A DNA stretch of 64,000 nucleotides from Actinoplanes teichomyceticus ATCC 31121 (GCF_003711105.1 NZ_CP023865.1:62001-126000); one strand, 5' to 3'; counted from the first letter of the stretch, positions 47,513 to 56,669 are shown. The notes: generated by a model not told the origin, from the sequence alone. A program made the numbers and translations.

Positions 47513-49120
47513 ATGTCCTACGCCGCCCTGCCGCCCGACGCCGCGCCTGCGCCGCCGCCCACCGACGCGCGCCCGCCCGCGGTGTCGACCGCCTCCGCCC
47601 TGCTCTGGCTGATGGGTGCGGCCGGGTTGTGTTACGCCGTGGCCGCGGTCGCCATCGCGCCCGGCACGGTGAGCCGCTTCCGTGACGCGGTCACCAGCGA
47701 CCAGGCGGAGAACTTGGTCTCGGTGGTCTGGCTGGACGCCGCGCTCGCCGCCGTGCTGTCGATCCTGGCCTTCGCGCTCTTCGTGGTGCTCGGCCTGGGC
47801 CTGCGCCGGGGCAGCCGGGTCGCCTGGGTGGTCACACTGATCGTGTGCGGGCTGGGCGTGCTCGGCGGTCTCGGGTCATTCGTCACGGTGCTGGCGCAGC
47901 GTTCCGGCGATCCGGTGCCGGGCTCGGTCGGCGAAGCGCTCACCTCGGCGTACCCGGACGGGTGGATCGGTCTGAACGTCGTGGTCTCGGGCTTGCAGGT
48001 CCTGGCCTACCTCACGGTCGCCGCGACACTGCTGGCCGCCCCGCGGACCTTCTTCGGCCACGCCCCGGGCCAACCCGGGCTGTCAATCCCGGCGGGGTCC
48101 CCGGTCCCCCACGGCGCGCCACCGCCCTACGGCGTGCCGTCGCAGCCCTACGGCGCCGCTCCACCGCCCTACGGCGTGCCGGCTCAGCCCTACGGCGCCG
48201 CTCCGCAGCCCTACAGCGTGCCGTCGCAGCCCTACGGCCCCGCTTACAGCGTGCCGTCGCAGCCACAGGGCACCGCGCCCGCGCCGCAAGGGGCCCCTTC
48301 CGCGTCCTACGGGGCCGCGTCCGCGTCCTACGGGGCCGCGTCCGCGTCCTACGGGGCCGCGTCCGCGTCCTACGGGGCCGCGTCCGCGTCCTACGGGGCC
48401 GCGTCCGCGTCCTACGGGGCCGCGTCCGCGTCCTACGGGGCCGCGTCCGCGCCCTACGGGGCCGCGTCCGCGCCCTACGGCGCCTCATCGGCGCCCCATA
48501 GCGCCGTGCCGCACGACACCCCGGCCACGCCCCACAGCGCCGCGTCCGCGCCGCCCGGCACCCCGGCCATGCCCTACGGCGGCGTGCCGGCGCCCGGCGA
48601 GGTTCGATCCGCGCCGTACTTCCCCCCGCTGGAAACGTCTCAGGGTGCGAATCCCGGCGAGGCGCCCGGGGTACCGCATCCGGGTGTCGCGGCAGCCGGT
48701 TCAGCGGTGCCCGCTTCGGGGTACGTGTCTCCGGTGCATCCTTCCCCGTACGCCCCGGCCACGCCGCCGGGCTTCCCTCCGCCGGCGTCGCCCGCCCCGG
48801 ATCTGTCCGGCTACCTGCCGCCGGTGTCGCACACGGGTTACCCGCCTGCGGGGAGTACGCCGGCCCCTGCCCCCTCAGTCGGCTTGCCGACCGGGACGGC
48901 CGTCGATGGCAGCCCCTCGGGCGCGGCGGGGGCCACATCGGGCACGGCCGGACGATCGCCGGGCGTGGTGACGGAGGGTCCGAGGGGCGAAGTCGCAGTG
49001 CCCCCGGCTACGCACAGTGGTGAGGGACACAGTGAGGCCACGACGCGGCCGGGTGATCCGTCGCCGAACCGGCCCGCGCCTGCGTCCGATGACGAATACT
49101 GGCGTAGGCCGCCCGAGTGA
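47513..49120 (+). CDS. Four-helix membrane protein with Tyr/Ala-rich repeat tail
   Basis: The 535-residue protein has a Pro/Ala N-terminus, four membrane helices in about 22-190 (ALLWLMGAAGLCYAVAAVAIA, AALAAVLSILAFALFVVLGL, WVVTLIVCGLGVLGGLGSFVTV, VVVSGLQVLAYLTVAATLLA) and a disordered tail of about 340 residues. The tail holds VPSQPYGAAP units, nine SASYGAA/SAPYGAA heptads, and a Pro-rich end. The ATG at 47513 has little ribosome-binding site. It is the same design as its neighbour (membrane core plus low-complexity tail), probably a paralogous pair of unknown function. Confidence 0.8.
   Translation: MSYAALPPDAAPAPPPTDARPPAVSTASALLWLMGAAGLCYAVAAVAIAPGTVSRFRDAVTSDQAENLVSVVWLDAALAAVLSILAFALFVVLGLGLRRGSRVAWVVTLIVCGLGVLGGLGSFVTVLAQRSGDPVPGSVGEALTSAYPDGWIGLNVVVSGLQVLAYLTVAATLLAAPRTFFGHAPGQPGLSIPAGSPVPHGAPPPYGVPSQPYGAAPPPYGVPAQPYGAAPQPYSVPSQPYGPAYSVPSQPQGTAPAPQGAPSASYGAASASYGAASASYGAASASYGAASASYGAASASYGAASASYGAASAPYGAASAPYGASSAPHSAVPHDTPATPHSAASAPPGTPAMPYGGVPAPGEVRSAPYFPPLETSQGANPGEAPGVPHPGVAAAGSAVPASGYVSPVHPSPYAPATPPGFPPPASPAPDLSGYLPPVSHTGYPPAGSTPAPAPSVGLPTGTAVDGSPSGAAGATSGTAGRSPGVVTEGPRGEVAVPPATHSGEGHSEATTRPGDPSPNRPAPASDDEYWRRPPE
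48299..48487. repeat. 21-bp in-frame repeat, nine copies
   Basis: A nearly perfect 21-bp unit encodes the heptad SASYGAA; the last two copies read SAPYGA-A/S. Very low divergence between copies suggests recent expansion or exchange. Confidence 0.93.
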
Positions 49121-49500
49121 CCTTGCCGAGGGGCGGCCGGATCCGGTTCCGTATCGACGACTGTGGGTCACTCGAAGGGGTACAGACTGTTTCCTTCGCC
49201 GTCACCCGATCGGCTGTCCGGATAGCGGCAGATCGGCCGTCCGGTGGGTGTTTTCCCCCGGTCGGACAAAGGTGATTTCCGGGGTTCACAGCACTCTCAC
49301 AGCGCGGCTACCAGGTCATCTTGAGGAGCGCCTGGGTACCGTGGCGGTGTTACCCGCTTTGAGCTGCATCTATGGTCGCCGGAAAGGTCGAGACCTGTAG
49401 TCCGATCGGTAAACCTTCTTTACAGAGCCATGTAGAGGCCTGGGTCAATAGTTCCGTTCCGCCCCGGCGGGGCGAAAGATTCCGGTTTCCTTCAAGCCAG

Positions 49501-49506
49501 TACGCT
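49501..49506 (+). promoter_or_regulatory. -10 hexamer before the 54-aa candidate
   Basis: TACGCT, 7 nt, then ATG 49514. Confidence 0.4.
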
Positions 49507-49513
49507 CGATGTC

Positions 49514-49678
49514 ATGAAGGCAGGGCACGACCTGGGTAAATTCATCACTGAATTGCCCGTCGCGCAGCGTGGTGTCGTGCTTTCATCGGGTCGTGAGGCG
49601 CGTAGCGACCTGTTGATCGCGCAGCGTGGCGTGATGGGTTCAACGCGTTCCGTGCCGAGTCATCGCCTGGATCGGTGA
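49514..49678 (+). CDS. Candidate small protein (54 aa)
   Basis: The frame reads MKAGHDLGKFITELPVAQRG, has a second AQRG motif (LLIAQRGVMG), and ends SHRLDR. A leaderless-type hexamer precedes the ATG; no ribosome-binding site exists. No family is recognised and codon use is only moderately GC3-biased, so it may not be a gene. Confidence 0.35.
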   Translation: MKAGHDLGKFITELPVAQRGVVLSSGREARSDLLIAQRGVMGSTRSVPSHRLDR

Positions 49679-49961
49679 ACCGAAACAATCGATGAATTGA
49701 CAATGTGGGTTGGCTCACTCCCGAGAAGGGGATCGAGAGCTCGACACGGATGGGTAGCGACCAGATGGCGGCTGAGGCGTTGCAGGAGGCAGAGACCGAA
49801 GTCGGTGTGGCGGAAAGGTTGATCGGATGGGTGACGCGGTACGGAGCTCCGGCCCGCGTCGGCGGTCGACCGACGCGGCGATCGATGTCGGCCTTACGGC
49901 CTGAAAGTTAGCCGGTTCGTTCCTGCTCACATGCAGGAGAATCGATGCAGTTGGTGGAAGG

Positions 49962-50339
49962 ATGGAGATCGTGGGAACTGCGTTGGCGGAAATGACGATG
50001 CCTCAGATCTCGCCGCTTGCCGGCGAGCCGATTGAACGCGCCGACGCCGAGCGCCTGGCGGGAGTGCTGAAGGCACTCGCCGACCCGGCCCGGCTGCGGC
50101 TGCTGAGCCTCATCCAGTCCGCAACGGACGGTGAGGCGTGTGTTTGTGACCTGACGGCACCGCTCGGTCTCTCGCAGCCGACTGTGAGTCACCACCTGCG
50201 GATTCTGACCGAGGCGGGGCTGCTGGAGCGCGAGAAGCGGGGAGTGTGGGCGTACTACCGCCTCGTGCCGACCGCTATCGCGACCATTGCGGACCTGCTG
50301 ACGCCGCCCCGCAAGCGGGCGACCAAGAAGGCTCGCTGA
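49962..50339 (+). CDS. ArsR/SmtB family metal-responsive repressor
   Basis: The 125-residue winged-helix protein has LAGVLKALADPARLRLLSLIQS (helices 1-2), then EACVCDLTAPLGLSQPTVSHHLRILTEAGLLEREKRGVWAYYRL. The CVC pair at the start of the recognition region (ELCVCDL type) is the ArsR arsenic/antimony site, so it probably senses As(III)/Sb(III) or a soft metal. No efflux gene is adjacent; its target lies elsewhere or is the next gene. ATG 49962 directly abuts GGAAGG; GTG 49971 has better spacing (9 nt) and may be the true start. Confidence 0.9.
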   Translation: MEIVGTALAEMTMPQISPLAGEPIERADAERLAGVLKALADPARLRLLSLIQSATDGEACVCDLTAPLGLSQPTVSHHLRILTEAGLLEREKRGVWAYYRLVPTAIATIADLLTPPRKRATKKAR

Positions 50340-50436
50340 TCGATGGGCACTGCCTGGCGTCACTGGGAACATGGGGGCGTGACGCCAGGCCGAGGACCTC
50401 TTCCCCGGCCACCCCTGGCGATTCGAGGAGGAACGC

Positions 50437-51111
50437 GTGAACTACGTGCCTGGTGACCTGCGTGATCAGCTTGCACACGTGGGTTACGACGTGGTCCAGG
50501 CCGGCCTCGTCTGCGGATCGGGCGGCAATCTGTCGGCCCGGATCCCGGACGAGGACGCCATCTGGGTCACCGCGAGTGGCGCCTGGCTCGACCGGCTCAG
50601 CCGGGCGACGTTCGCGCCGGTTCGCATCACGGACGGTGAACCTGCGACGGTCGGCACCGTGCCACCGCCGCGGATCGAGCCGACCAGCGAGCTCGCGCTG
50701 CATCTCGCGCTCTACCGGGTCCGGCCGGACGTGAACGCCGTGGTGCACCTGCACCCGCAGACGGCCCTGCTGCTCGACGCGCTCGGCGAACACATCCGGC
50801 TCGTCACCACGGACCACGCGTTCTACCTGCGCCGGGTCTCGACCGTGCCGTTCCGGCTGCCCGGTACGACCGAGGTGGCCGCCCTGACCGCGGCGATGGC
50901 CGCGGACGGGACCGACTGCCTCGTGCTCAGTCACCACGGCTGTGTGGTCCTGGGCGACTCGGTGGAACTGGCGCACAAGCGCGCTCGCAATCTCGAGGAA
51001 GCGGCGGCGCTGACCTACCGAGCACTGACCGCCGGCCGGCTGGAGACTCTCCGGGACTGCCCGGAGGAGTTCCTCGACCGGCTCTCGGGATCCGCCACCG
51101 TCAAGATCTAG
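50437..51111 (+). CDS. Class II aldolase/adducin family protein
   Basis: The 224-residue protein has the fold and zinc site of L-fuculose-1-phosphate aldolase and MtnB: AGLVCGSGGNLSARIP, VTASGAWLDRLS, PTSELALHLALYRVRPDVNAVVHLHPQ (catalytic Glu/His, HxH zinc ligands) and LSHHGCVVLGDS (third His). It would split a sugar phosphate or dehydrate methylthioribulose-phosphate; the substrate is not evident. A GAGGAGG site precedes GTG 50437. The gap to arsR is 97 bp, so co-transcription is possible. Confidence 0.9.
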   Translation: MNYVPGDLRDQLAHVGYDVVQAGLVCGSGGNLSARIPDEDAIWVTASGAWLDRLSRATFAPVRITDGEPATVGTVPPPRIEPTSELALHLALYRVRPDVNAVVHLHPQTALLLDALGEHIRLVTTDHAFYLRRVSTVPFRLPGTTEVAALTAAMAADGTDCLVLSHHGCVVLGDSVELAHKRARNLEEAAALTYRALTAGRLETLRDCPEEFLDRLSGSATVKI

Positions 51112-51230
51112 GCGGAGGGCGCTGACGCTGCCAGCCGGCCGTCCCTATGGCCGGCTGGAACGCGTCGGCCCGCTTCTTCCGTACGATCTCGGCAATCTCC
51201 GTCGAACTTCCCGGCTGTCTCCGCGTTCCC

Positions 51231-51388
51231 GCCTTCGCCTCGCCGGGTCCTTCCGCGTTTCTGCCTTCGCCTCGCCGGGTCCTTCCGCGTACCTGCTTTC
51301 GCCTCGCCGGGCCCTCCCGCGCATCCGCCTTCCCTCGCCCGGTCCCTCTGGTGTCCGCCTTCGCCTCGCTGAATCCTTCCGCGTACCT
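51231..51388. repeat. 32-bp tandem repeat, five copies
   Basis: Units with core TTCGCCTCGCCGGGTCCTTC start at 51231, 51263, 51295, 51327 and 51357; the fourth is 30 bp. The rest of the gap 51112-51574 shows no gene. Confidence 0.9.
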
Positions 51389-51574
51389 GGACCCGGCCTC
51401 AGCCGCGCCCCGCGGCCCTACCGCCCGGGCCGGACCCTCCTGGCCCGGTGGGGCGTCCGGACGTGCCGGACGGCTGGACGGTCCCGGTCGGCGACGCGCC
51501 CACCGCCGGGCTGTCTCCCTCATCGCCGCGTCGGTGCTTGCCCGCGCTCAGGCCGGCACCCCGGTGCCCGGAAA

Positions 51575-51615
51575 CGCGTCGGCCGGCCCCGGTGAAACCG
51601 GGACCGGCCGACGCG
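51575..51615 (-). terminator. Terminator of dedA
   Basis: An 18-bp stem with one mismatch (51575-51592 with 51598-51615) and a 5-nt loop, 9 bp past the dedA stop. Confidence 0.82.
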
Positions 51616-51624
51616 GTGGACTGA

Positions 51625-52443
51625 TCAGGCGCGGTGCGAACGCGGCCGGCGATACGGCTCCTCGTCGTCCTCGTCGTGGTGGGCGGCCGCCTCGGCGAGG
51701 CCGGCGATGCTGGCCGCGGCGACCACGCCGACCGCCGCCGCCGGCTGCGGGCCGTGCTGCGTGCCGTTCTTCTTCGCCTTCCGCTCGCGGAGCATCTCGA
51801 TGAAGATCGGCAGCGCCGAGATGACCACGATCAGCACGACCACCGGCAGGATGTAATGGTCGATCTTCTCGCCGATGGCGTCGTAGATCTGCTGAGCCAG
51901 CAGGTAGCCCACCAGCAGCACACCGTCGGTCCAGAGGATGGCACCGACGATGTTCCACAGCAGGAACTTGCGGGCCGGCATGCCCAGGGTGCCGGCCACC
52001 GGGTTCAGGAACGTCCGCACGATCGGGATGAACCGGGCCAGCACCACGGCCTTGGCCGGGCCGAACTTCTGGAAGTAGTACTCGGCCTTGTCCACGTACT
52101 CGCGCTTGAACAGCTTCGAATCCGGGCGCTCGAACATCTTGCGGCCGTACCGTGCGCCGAGCCAGTGCCCGAACTGCGCGCCGACGATCGCGCAGATCGG
52201 GGCGCCGATCAACAGACCGGGCAGCGAGATCTGGGTGCCGTCGCCGAAGATGGCGTTGGCCACCGGCGACGCGGCGATGCCTGCCAGGAACAGCAGCGAG
52301 TCACCTGGGAAGAAGAATCCGACCAGCAGGCCGGTCTCCGCGAAGAGGATGGCCCACACGCCGTAGAGCCCGAAGGTGTGGATCAGATCCTTCGGGTCCA
52401 TCGGGTTCAGGGCGAGCTGCTCGGTGAGCGCACGGATGTCCAC
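51625..52443 (-). CDS. DedA family membrane protein
   Basis: The 272-residue protein has the SNARE-associated/VTT domain with GLYGVWAILFAETGLLVGFFFPGDS (E-x4-F-x3-PGD), FGHWLGARYGRKMFE, KAVVLARFIPIVRTFLNPVAGTLGM (the R-F-x-P-x-V-R motif) and LLWNIVGAILWTDGVLLVGYLL. Family members act as lipid-carrier or undecaprenyl-phosphate flippases. The C-terminus ends in a charged tail HHDEDDEEPYRRPRSHR. The start is GTG 52443, preceded 8 nt upstream by TACCCT, close to leaderless. Confidence 0.92.
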   Translation of the reverse strand: MDIRALTEQLALNPMDPKDLIHTFGLYGVWAILFAETGLLVGFFFPGDSLLFLAGIAASPVANAIFGDGTQISLPGLLIGAPICAIVGAQFGHWLGARYGRKMFERPDSKLFKREYVDKAEYYFQKFGPAKAVVLARFIPIVRTFLNPVAGTLGMPARKFLLWNIVGAILWTDGVLLVGYLLAQQIYDAIGEKIDHYILPVVVLIVVISALPIFIEMLRERKAKKNGTQHGPQPAAAVGVVAAASIAGLAEAAAHHDEDDEEPYRRPRSHRA

Positions 52444-52616
52444 GAGGAGTCAGGGTACCGGCCCGCTGGTGCGGTCAACCTGTACGACCGCTGTGGATAC
52501 CTTGTGCTTCCGGTCGAGAAACCCGCCGGTCACACGCGGTCGGTCCCGGGTTCAGCGGAGGGTGTTCGCCCGGCCCGGGTGCCGGTCGGACGGCCGACCG
52601 GCACCCGAACCCTCCG

Positions 52617-55109
52617 TCACAGCCGCGGGTCGACCGGCTCGGACTCGGCGGCCAGGATGGCGAAGACCAGCTCGTGCACCCGCCAGAACGGCGCGCCCTC
52701 GGCCAGCCGGTCCAGCGCGGCCAGGCCCAGACCGTGCTCGCGCAACGCCAGGCTCCGTTTCCGGCCCAGGTTGCGCTGCCGCAGCCGCTCCAACTGCTCC
52801 GGGCGGGTGTACTCCGGGCCGTAGATGATCCGCAGGTACTCCCGGCCGCGGCACTTCACCCCGGACTGCACCAGCCGCCCCCGGCCGTCCACCGCGGCCA
52901 GGCCGGCGTACGGCTTCACCACCATGCCCTCGCCACCGGCCCCGGTCAGCGTCAGCCACCACTCGGTGGCCTCAGCCTCCGCGGCCGGGTCGGCCAGGTC
53001 CACCACCATCCGGCGGGTGGGCGTGAACAGCTCGGGATCGGCGGCGACCAAGCGGTCCGCCATTGCCAGATGCCAGCCGTGGTCCTTGCCCGCGAAGGAC
53101 ACTCCGGCACCGGCGAGCACCGCGAACGGCGCCAGCGTGACGCCCGCCAGGCCGTCGGTCGGTTTCACGTACGCCCGGTACGCCGCCGAGTAGCCGTCGA
53201 TCTCCGACGAGCGCAGCTCGATCCGGTCGCGCAGCGCGGCCACGTCCAGTCCGCGGGCGGCCACCTGATCCAGCAGCCGCAGGGCGGCCGGCAGCGCGGC
53301 CCGGCCGGCCGCCCCCACACCGGCGTAGTGCTCGCGGATCAGGCCACCCGCCTTCGCCGACCAGGGCAGCACTTCCGCGTCGAGCAGCAGCCAGTCGGTG
53401 TCCAGCTCGGCCAGGATCGGCTTCACCGCCGCCCGGACCCGCGCCAGCAGCGGCTCGTCCAGCTCCGGGCCGAAGAACGGCCGCCCGGTACGGGTCCAGA
53501 TCGCGTCACCGGCGCCCGCGGCCGAGACCCGGACCACGGCCCGGGAACCCATGTGCTTCTCCTCGCAGACCACCCGGTCGACGCCCGCCGCGCGCAGGTC
53601 GGCGAAGGCCGAGGACGGGTGCTCCAGGTAGCCGTCGACGGTCGAGCTGGAGCACGGCGCCATCGTGGGCGGCAGCCAGACCAGGGTCGCCGGATCGACC
53701 GAGAACCGGCCCATCACCTCCAGCGCGGCCGCGGCGTTCTCGGCCGGGACGGTGATCCGTCCGTACCCGTAATCGAGGTGCTTGCGGCCGGTGACGTCGG
53801 CGATGTCCAGCCCGCGCTCCGGCGCGGCCGCGACCGGAAGCAGCGGCCGGACCGGGGCGTAGTACTCCTTCGCCGCCGGGGTGTCGACCAGCTCACGCTC
53901 CGGCCAGCGGAGCGCGGTCAGCGCGCCACCGAAGACGCACCCGGTGTCCAGGCAGATGGTGTTGTTCAGCCACTCCGCTCGCGGGGTGGGCACGTGGCCG
54001 TAGACCACGGCGGCGGAACCGCGGTACTCCTGGGCCCACGGGTAGCGCACCGGCAGGCCGTACTCGTCGGTCTCGCCCGTGGTCTCGCCGTAGAGCGCGA
54101 AGCTGCGCACCCGCCCGGACGCCCGCCCGTGGTACGCCTCCTTCAGCCCGGCGTGCGCCACCACCAGCTTCCCGCCGTCGAGCACGTAGTGGCTGACCAG
54201 GCCCTCGATGAAGGCCTGCACCTCGCGGACGAACTCCGCCGGCTCGGCCGACAGCTGCTCCAGTGTCTCCGGCAGCCCATGGGTGAGCTGTACGTTGCGC
54301 CCGTTCAGCTTGCGGGCCAGCTTCTGCTCGTGATTGCCGGGTACGCAGATCGCGTGACCGGCCGCGACCATGCCCATCACCAGGCGCAGCACACCGGGCG
54401 AATCCGGGCCACGGTCCACCAGGTCGCCCACGAACACCGCCGTGCGACCCGCCGGGTGCACCGCGTCGACCGGGCGGCCGTACGCGTCCCGGACCAGCTC
54501 CCAGCCGAGCTTGCCGAGCAGGGTCTCCAGTTCCGCGCGGCACCCGTGCACGTCGCCGACGATGTCGAACGGCCCGTGCTCGTCACGCCGGTCGTTGAAC
54601 AGCTTCTGGTAGCGGATCTCGGCGGCCGCGATCTCGTCCGGCCCGCGCAGCACGTGAATCTTGCGGAAACCCTCGCGAGCCAGCTGACCGAGGGAACGCC
54701 GCAGGTCACGGTGCATCCGGGTGAGGACCCGGCGATCGAAGGAACGGTCCGGCCGAGCCTGCGTGCGCTCCCAGGCCAGGGACTCGGGCACGTCCAGAAC
54801 GACCGCGACCGGCAGTACGTCGTGCTCCCGGGCCACCTTGATCAGGCCGGCCCGCGCGTGCGACTGCAGGTTGGTGGCGTCGACCACGGTGAGCCGGCCG
54901 GCGGCCAGCCGCTTGGCGGCCACGTGGTGCAGCACGTCGAAGGCATCCGCGGAGGCGGACTGGTCGTTCTCGTCGTCGGCGACCAGGCCCCGGAAGAAAT
55001 CCGAGGAGAGCACCTGGGTGGGCGCGAAGTGGGTGCGGGCGAACGTCGACTTGCCGGACCCGGAGATGCCGACCAGCACGACCAGGCTGAGCTCGGGAAT
55101 GTCGATCAT
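52617..55109 (-). CDS. pnkp: Polynucleotide kinase-phosphatase-ligase Pnkp (RNA repair)
   Basis: The 830-residue protein has three domains. The kinase (1-170) shows P-loop GISGSGKST, residues 14-22, and VVDATNLQ. The metallophosphoesterase (about 180-440) shows GDVHG 185-189, GDLVDRG 228-234, GNHE 258-261. The nucleotidyltransferase/ligase domain (about 460-830) has nucleophile Lys518 in EEKHMGSR and later GEGMVVKPY. It heals cut RNA ends (5' phosphorylation, 2',3'-phosphate removal) and seals them when Hen1 activates the ligase. Its ATG overlaps the hen1 stop (ATGA). Confidence 0.96.
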   Translation of the reverse strand: MIDIPELSLVVLVGISGSGKSTFARTHFAPTQVLSSDFFRGLVADDENDQSASADAFDVLHHVAAKRLAAGRLTVVDATNLQSHARAGLIKVAREHDVLPVAVVLDVPESLAWERTQARPDRSFDRRVLTRMHRDLRRSLGQLAREGFRKIHVLRGPDEIAAAEIRYQKLFNDRRDEHGPFDIVGDVHGCRAELETLLGKLGWELVRDAYGRPVDAVHPAGRTAVFVGDLVDRGPDSPGVLRLVMGMVAAGHAICVPGNHEQKLARKLNGRNVQLTHGLPETLEQLSAEPAEFVREVQAFIEGLVSHYVLDGGKLVVAHAGLKEAYHGRASGRVRSFALYGETTGETDEYGLPVRYPWAQEYRGSAAVVYGHVPTPRAEWLNNTICLDTGCVFGGALTALRWPERELVDTPAAKEYYAPVRPLLPVAAAPERGLDIADVTGRKHLDYGYGRITVPAENAAAALEVMGRFSVDPATLVWLPPTMAPCSSSTVDGYLEHPSSAFADLRAAGVDRVVCEEKHMGSRAVVRVSAAGAGDAIWTRTGRPFFGPELDEPLLARVRAAVKPILAELDTDWLLLDAEVLPWSAKAGGLIREHYAGVGAAGRAALPAALRLLDQVAARGLDVAALRDRIELRSSEIDGYSAAYRAYVKPTDGLAGVTLAPFAVLAGAGVSFAGKDHGWHLAMADRLVAADPELFTPTRRMVVDLADPAAEAEATEWWLTLTGAGGEGMVVKPYAGLAAVDGRGRLVQSGVKCRGREYLRIIYGPEYTRPEQLERLRQRNLGRKRSLALREHGLGLAALDRLAEGAPFWRVHELVFAILAAESEPVDPRL

Positions 55110-56557
55110 GCGGTCACCTCCGTACTCGTCTCGTTCGTCATTTCGGCCGTCGCCTCGCGGGCCGTCGCGGCCGGGTGCGGGGATGCGGTCGCCGGGCCGG
55201 TCGCCGCCGCGGTCCGGGTGAAGAGCGCCAGCTGCGTGGGCGCGCCGGTGGTCTGGTCCGGGTCGCCGACCCCGCGGATGGTGACGGAGTAGCCGTAGCG
55301 CTGCGCCACGCCGGCCGCCCAGGCGGCGAACTGCGCTCGGGTCCACTCGAAGCGGTGGTCCGAGTGCCGCATCCCGGTCAGCCCGGGGTAGTGCACGTTG
55401 TACTCCACGTTGGGCGTGGTCACGACCACCGCGCCGGGTCGGGCGCGCCCGAACACGCCGGCCTCCAGGGCGGGCAGCCGGGGCAGGTCGACGTGCTCGA
55501 TCACCTCCATCAGCACGGCCGCGTCGTAACCGCCGAGCCGCTCGTCGTGATAGGTCAGCGCGGTCTGGATCAGCCGGATGCGGTCCCGCTGGCGCTGCGG
55601 CAGCCGCTCCAGCCGGAGCCGGCGGGCCGCCTGTTCCAACGCCCGGGCCGAGACGTCGGCCCCGACGATCTCGGTGAACCGGGGGTCCTCGAGCAGGGCG
55701 GCGAGCAGCGCACCGGGCCCGCACCCCAGGTCCAGCACCCGGGTGGCGCCGACCTCGGCGAGCGCGGCGAGCACCGCGTCGCGGCGCTGCCCGGCGAGCG
55801 GCGCCTTGCGGGCCACCGGCAGCTCCGCCTCCTCCTCGGTGACCGGCTGATCCGCGTCCAGCAACTCCAGCGCGGTGGTCGCCAGCGACTTGCGGTGCGC
55901 CAGGTAGCGGCGGGCGATCAGCACCTTCGCCGGGTGGTCGGCGAGCCAGCCGGCGCCGGAGCGGAGCAGTTTCTCGATCTCGTCCGGGGCGACCCAGTAG
56001 TGCTTGCCGTCGTCGAGCACCGGGAGCAGCACGTAGAGATGGTTCAGCGCGGCGGCGAGCCGCAGCGTGCCGGTCAGGGTCAGATCGACATAGCGGCTGT
56101 CGCCGCCGAGCTCCGCCTCCAGCGGGATCGGCGTGGCGGTCACCGTCCAGCCGAGCGGGCCGAACAGCCGGGTGACCAGCTCGGCGCCGCCACGCAGCAC
56201 GGGCACCCGGATCTCCAGGGGGATCGCCTCGGCGGCCAGCTCCGGCCGGTCCTTCGAGGCGCCACGCAAGGCGGTGCGGAAGACCTTGGCGAGTGCGCTG
56301 GCGAGCAGGCTGGAGGCGGCGTAGGGACGGTCGTTCACGTACTGACCCAGCTCGAAGGTGTCGGCGCGGGCGCGCAGCCGCTGCGGGTCCACGTCCAGCA
56401 GCAGGGCGGCGGTGCACCGGTCGGCGGTGGCCTCGGGATACATGACGTAGGCCGTGCCGGTGGGCATGTCGAACGCATGGACCTTGCCGGGGTGTTTGAC
56501 CAGCAGGTAGCCGAGGTCCGTCGCGGGCCGGTGGGTCGTCGTCACGGTGAGCAGCAC
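55106..56557 (-). CDS. hen1: RNA 3'-terminal 2'-O-methyltransferase Hen1 (bacterial)
   Basis: The 483-residue protein has an N-terminal ligase-activating domain (about 1-240; HRPATDLGYLLVKHPGKVHAFD, TLRLAAALNHLYVLLPVLDD) and a C-terminal methyltransferase with SAM motif DLGCGPG (276-282) and the metal motif MEVIEHVD (350-357) followed by HSDHRFEWTRAQF. It marks the repaired 3' end by 2'-O-methylation, so that the toxin cannot recut it, and stimulates Pnkp sealing. GTG 56557 was selected at the family start; an upstream extension lacks similarity. First gene of the repair operon. Confidence 0.95.
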   Translation of the reverse strand: MLLTVTTTHRPATDLGYLLVKHPGKVHAFDMPTGTAYVMYPEATADRCTAALLLDVDPQRLRARADTFELGQYVNDRPYAASSLLASALAKVFRTALRGASKDRPELAAEAIPLEIRVPVLRGGAELVTRLFGPLGWTVTATPIPLEAELGGDSRYVDLTLTGTLRLAAALNHLYVLLPVLDDGKHYWVAPDEIEKLLRSGAGWLADHPAKVLIARRYLAHRKSLATTALELLDADQPVTEEEAELPVARKAPLAGQRRDAVLAALAEVGATRVLDLGCGPGALLAALLEDPRFTEIVGADVSARALEQAARRLRLERLPQRQRDRIRLIQTALTYHDERLGGYDAAVLMEVIEHVDLPRLPALEAGVFGRARPGAVVVTTPNVEYNVHYPGLTGMRHSDHRFEWTRAQFAAWAAGVAQRYGYSVTIRGVGDPDQTTGAPTQLALFTRTAAATGPATASPHPAATAREATAEMTNETSTEVTA

Positions 56558-56656
56558 GCCGTCGATGGTGACAGCGCCGGACGACGCGGGCGATCGAATT
56601 GCCGCCGCCTGTGGACAACGCCGATCCATCGATTTGCCGGCGGCCGCAATGATTCG

Positions 56657-56669
56657 GGTTCCCGGAACC
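56657..56669. promoter_or_regulatory. Palindromic candidate operator between hen1 and sigma gene
   Basis: GGTTCC-C-GGAACC is a perfect 13-bp palindrome in the 133-bp divergent region. GGAACC also matches the -35 core of many ECF promoters. A minus-strand DnaA-box-like TTGTCCACA lies at 56610-56618. Confidence 0.5.

Larger units (their letters stand above)
49121..49961. other. 840-bp gap with no well-supported gene
   Basis: GTAAA-N5-TTTAC (49409-49423) is an inverted repeat in the A/T-richest part and may mark a promoter. A 68-residue plus-strand frame at 49705-49911 (MGSDQMAAEALQEAETEVGV inside) is possible but unsupported. CCTGC-N6-GCAGG lies just before arsR (49922-49937). A 54-residue candidate gene is listed separately. 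Confidence 0.5.

Noticed and set aside
49705..49911. 68-residue frame upstream of arsR
   Set aside because: No clear ribosome-binding site, -10 or family; kept only as a note for the gap.
51231..51388. CRISPR-like regular 32-bp repeats
   Set aside because: Direct head-to-tail copies without spacers and no cas gene nearby; the same holds for the array at 60320.
52674..55292. 872-residue plus-strand open frame opposite pnkp
   Set aside because: Shadow of Pnkp, whose three domains and catalytic motifs are intact.
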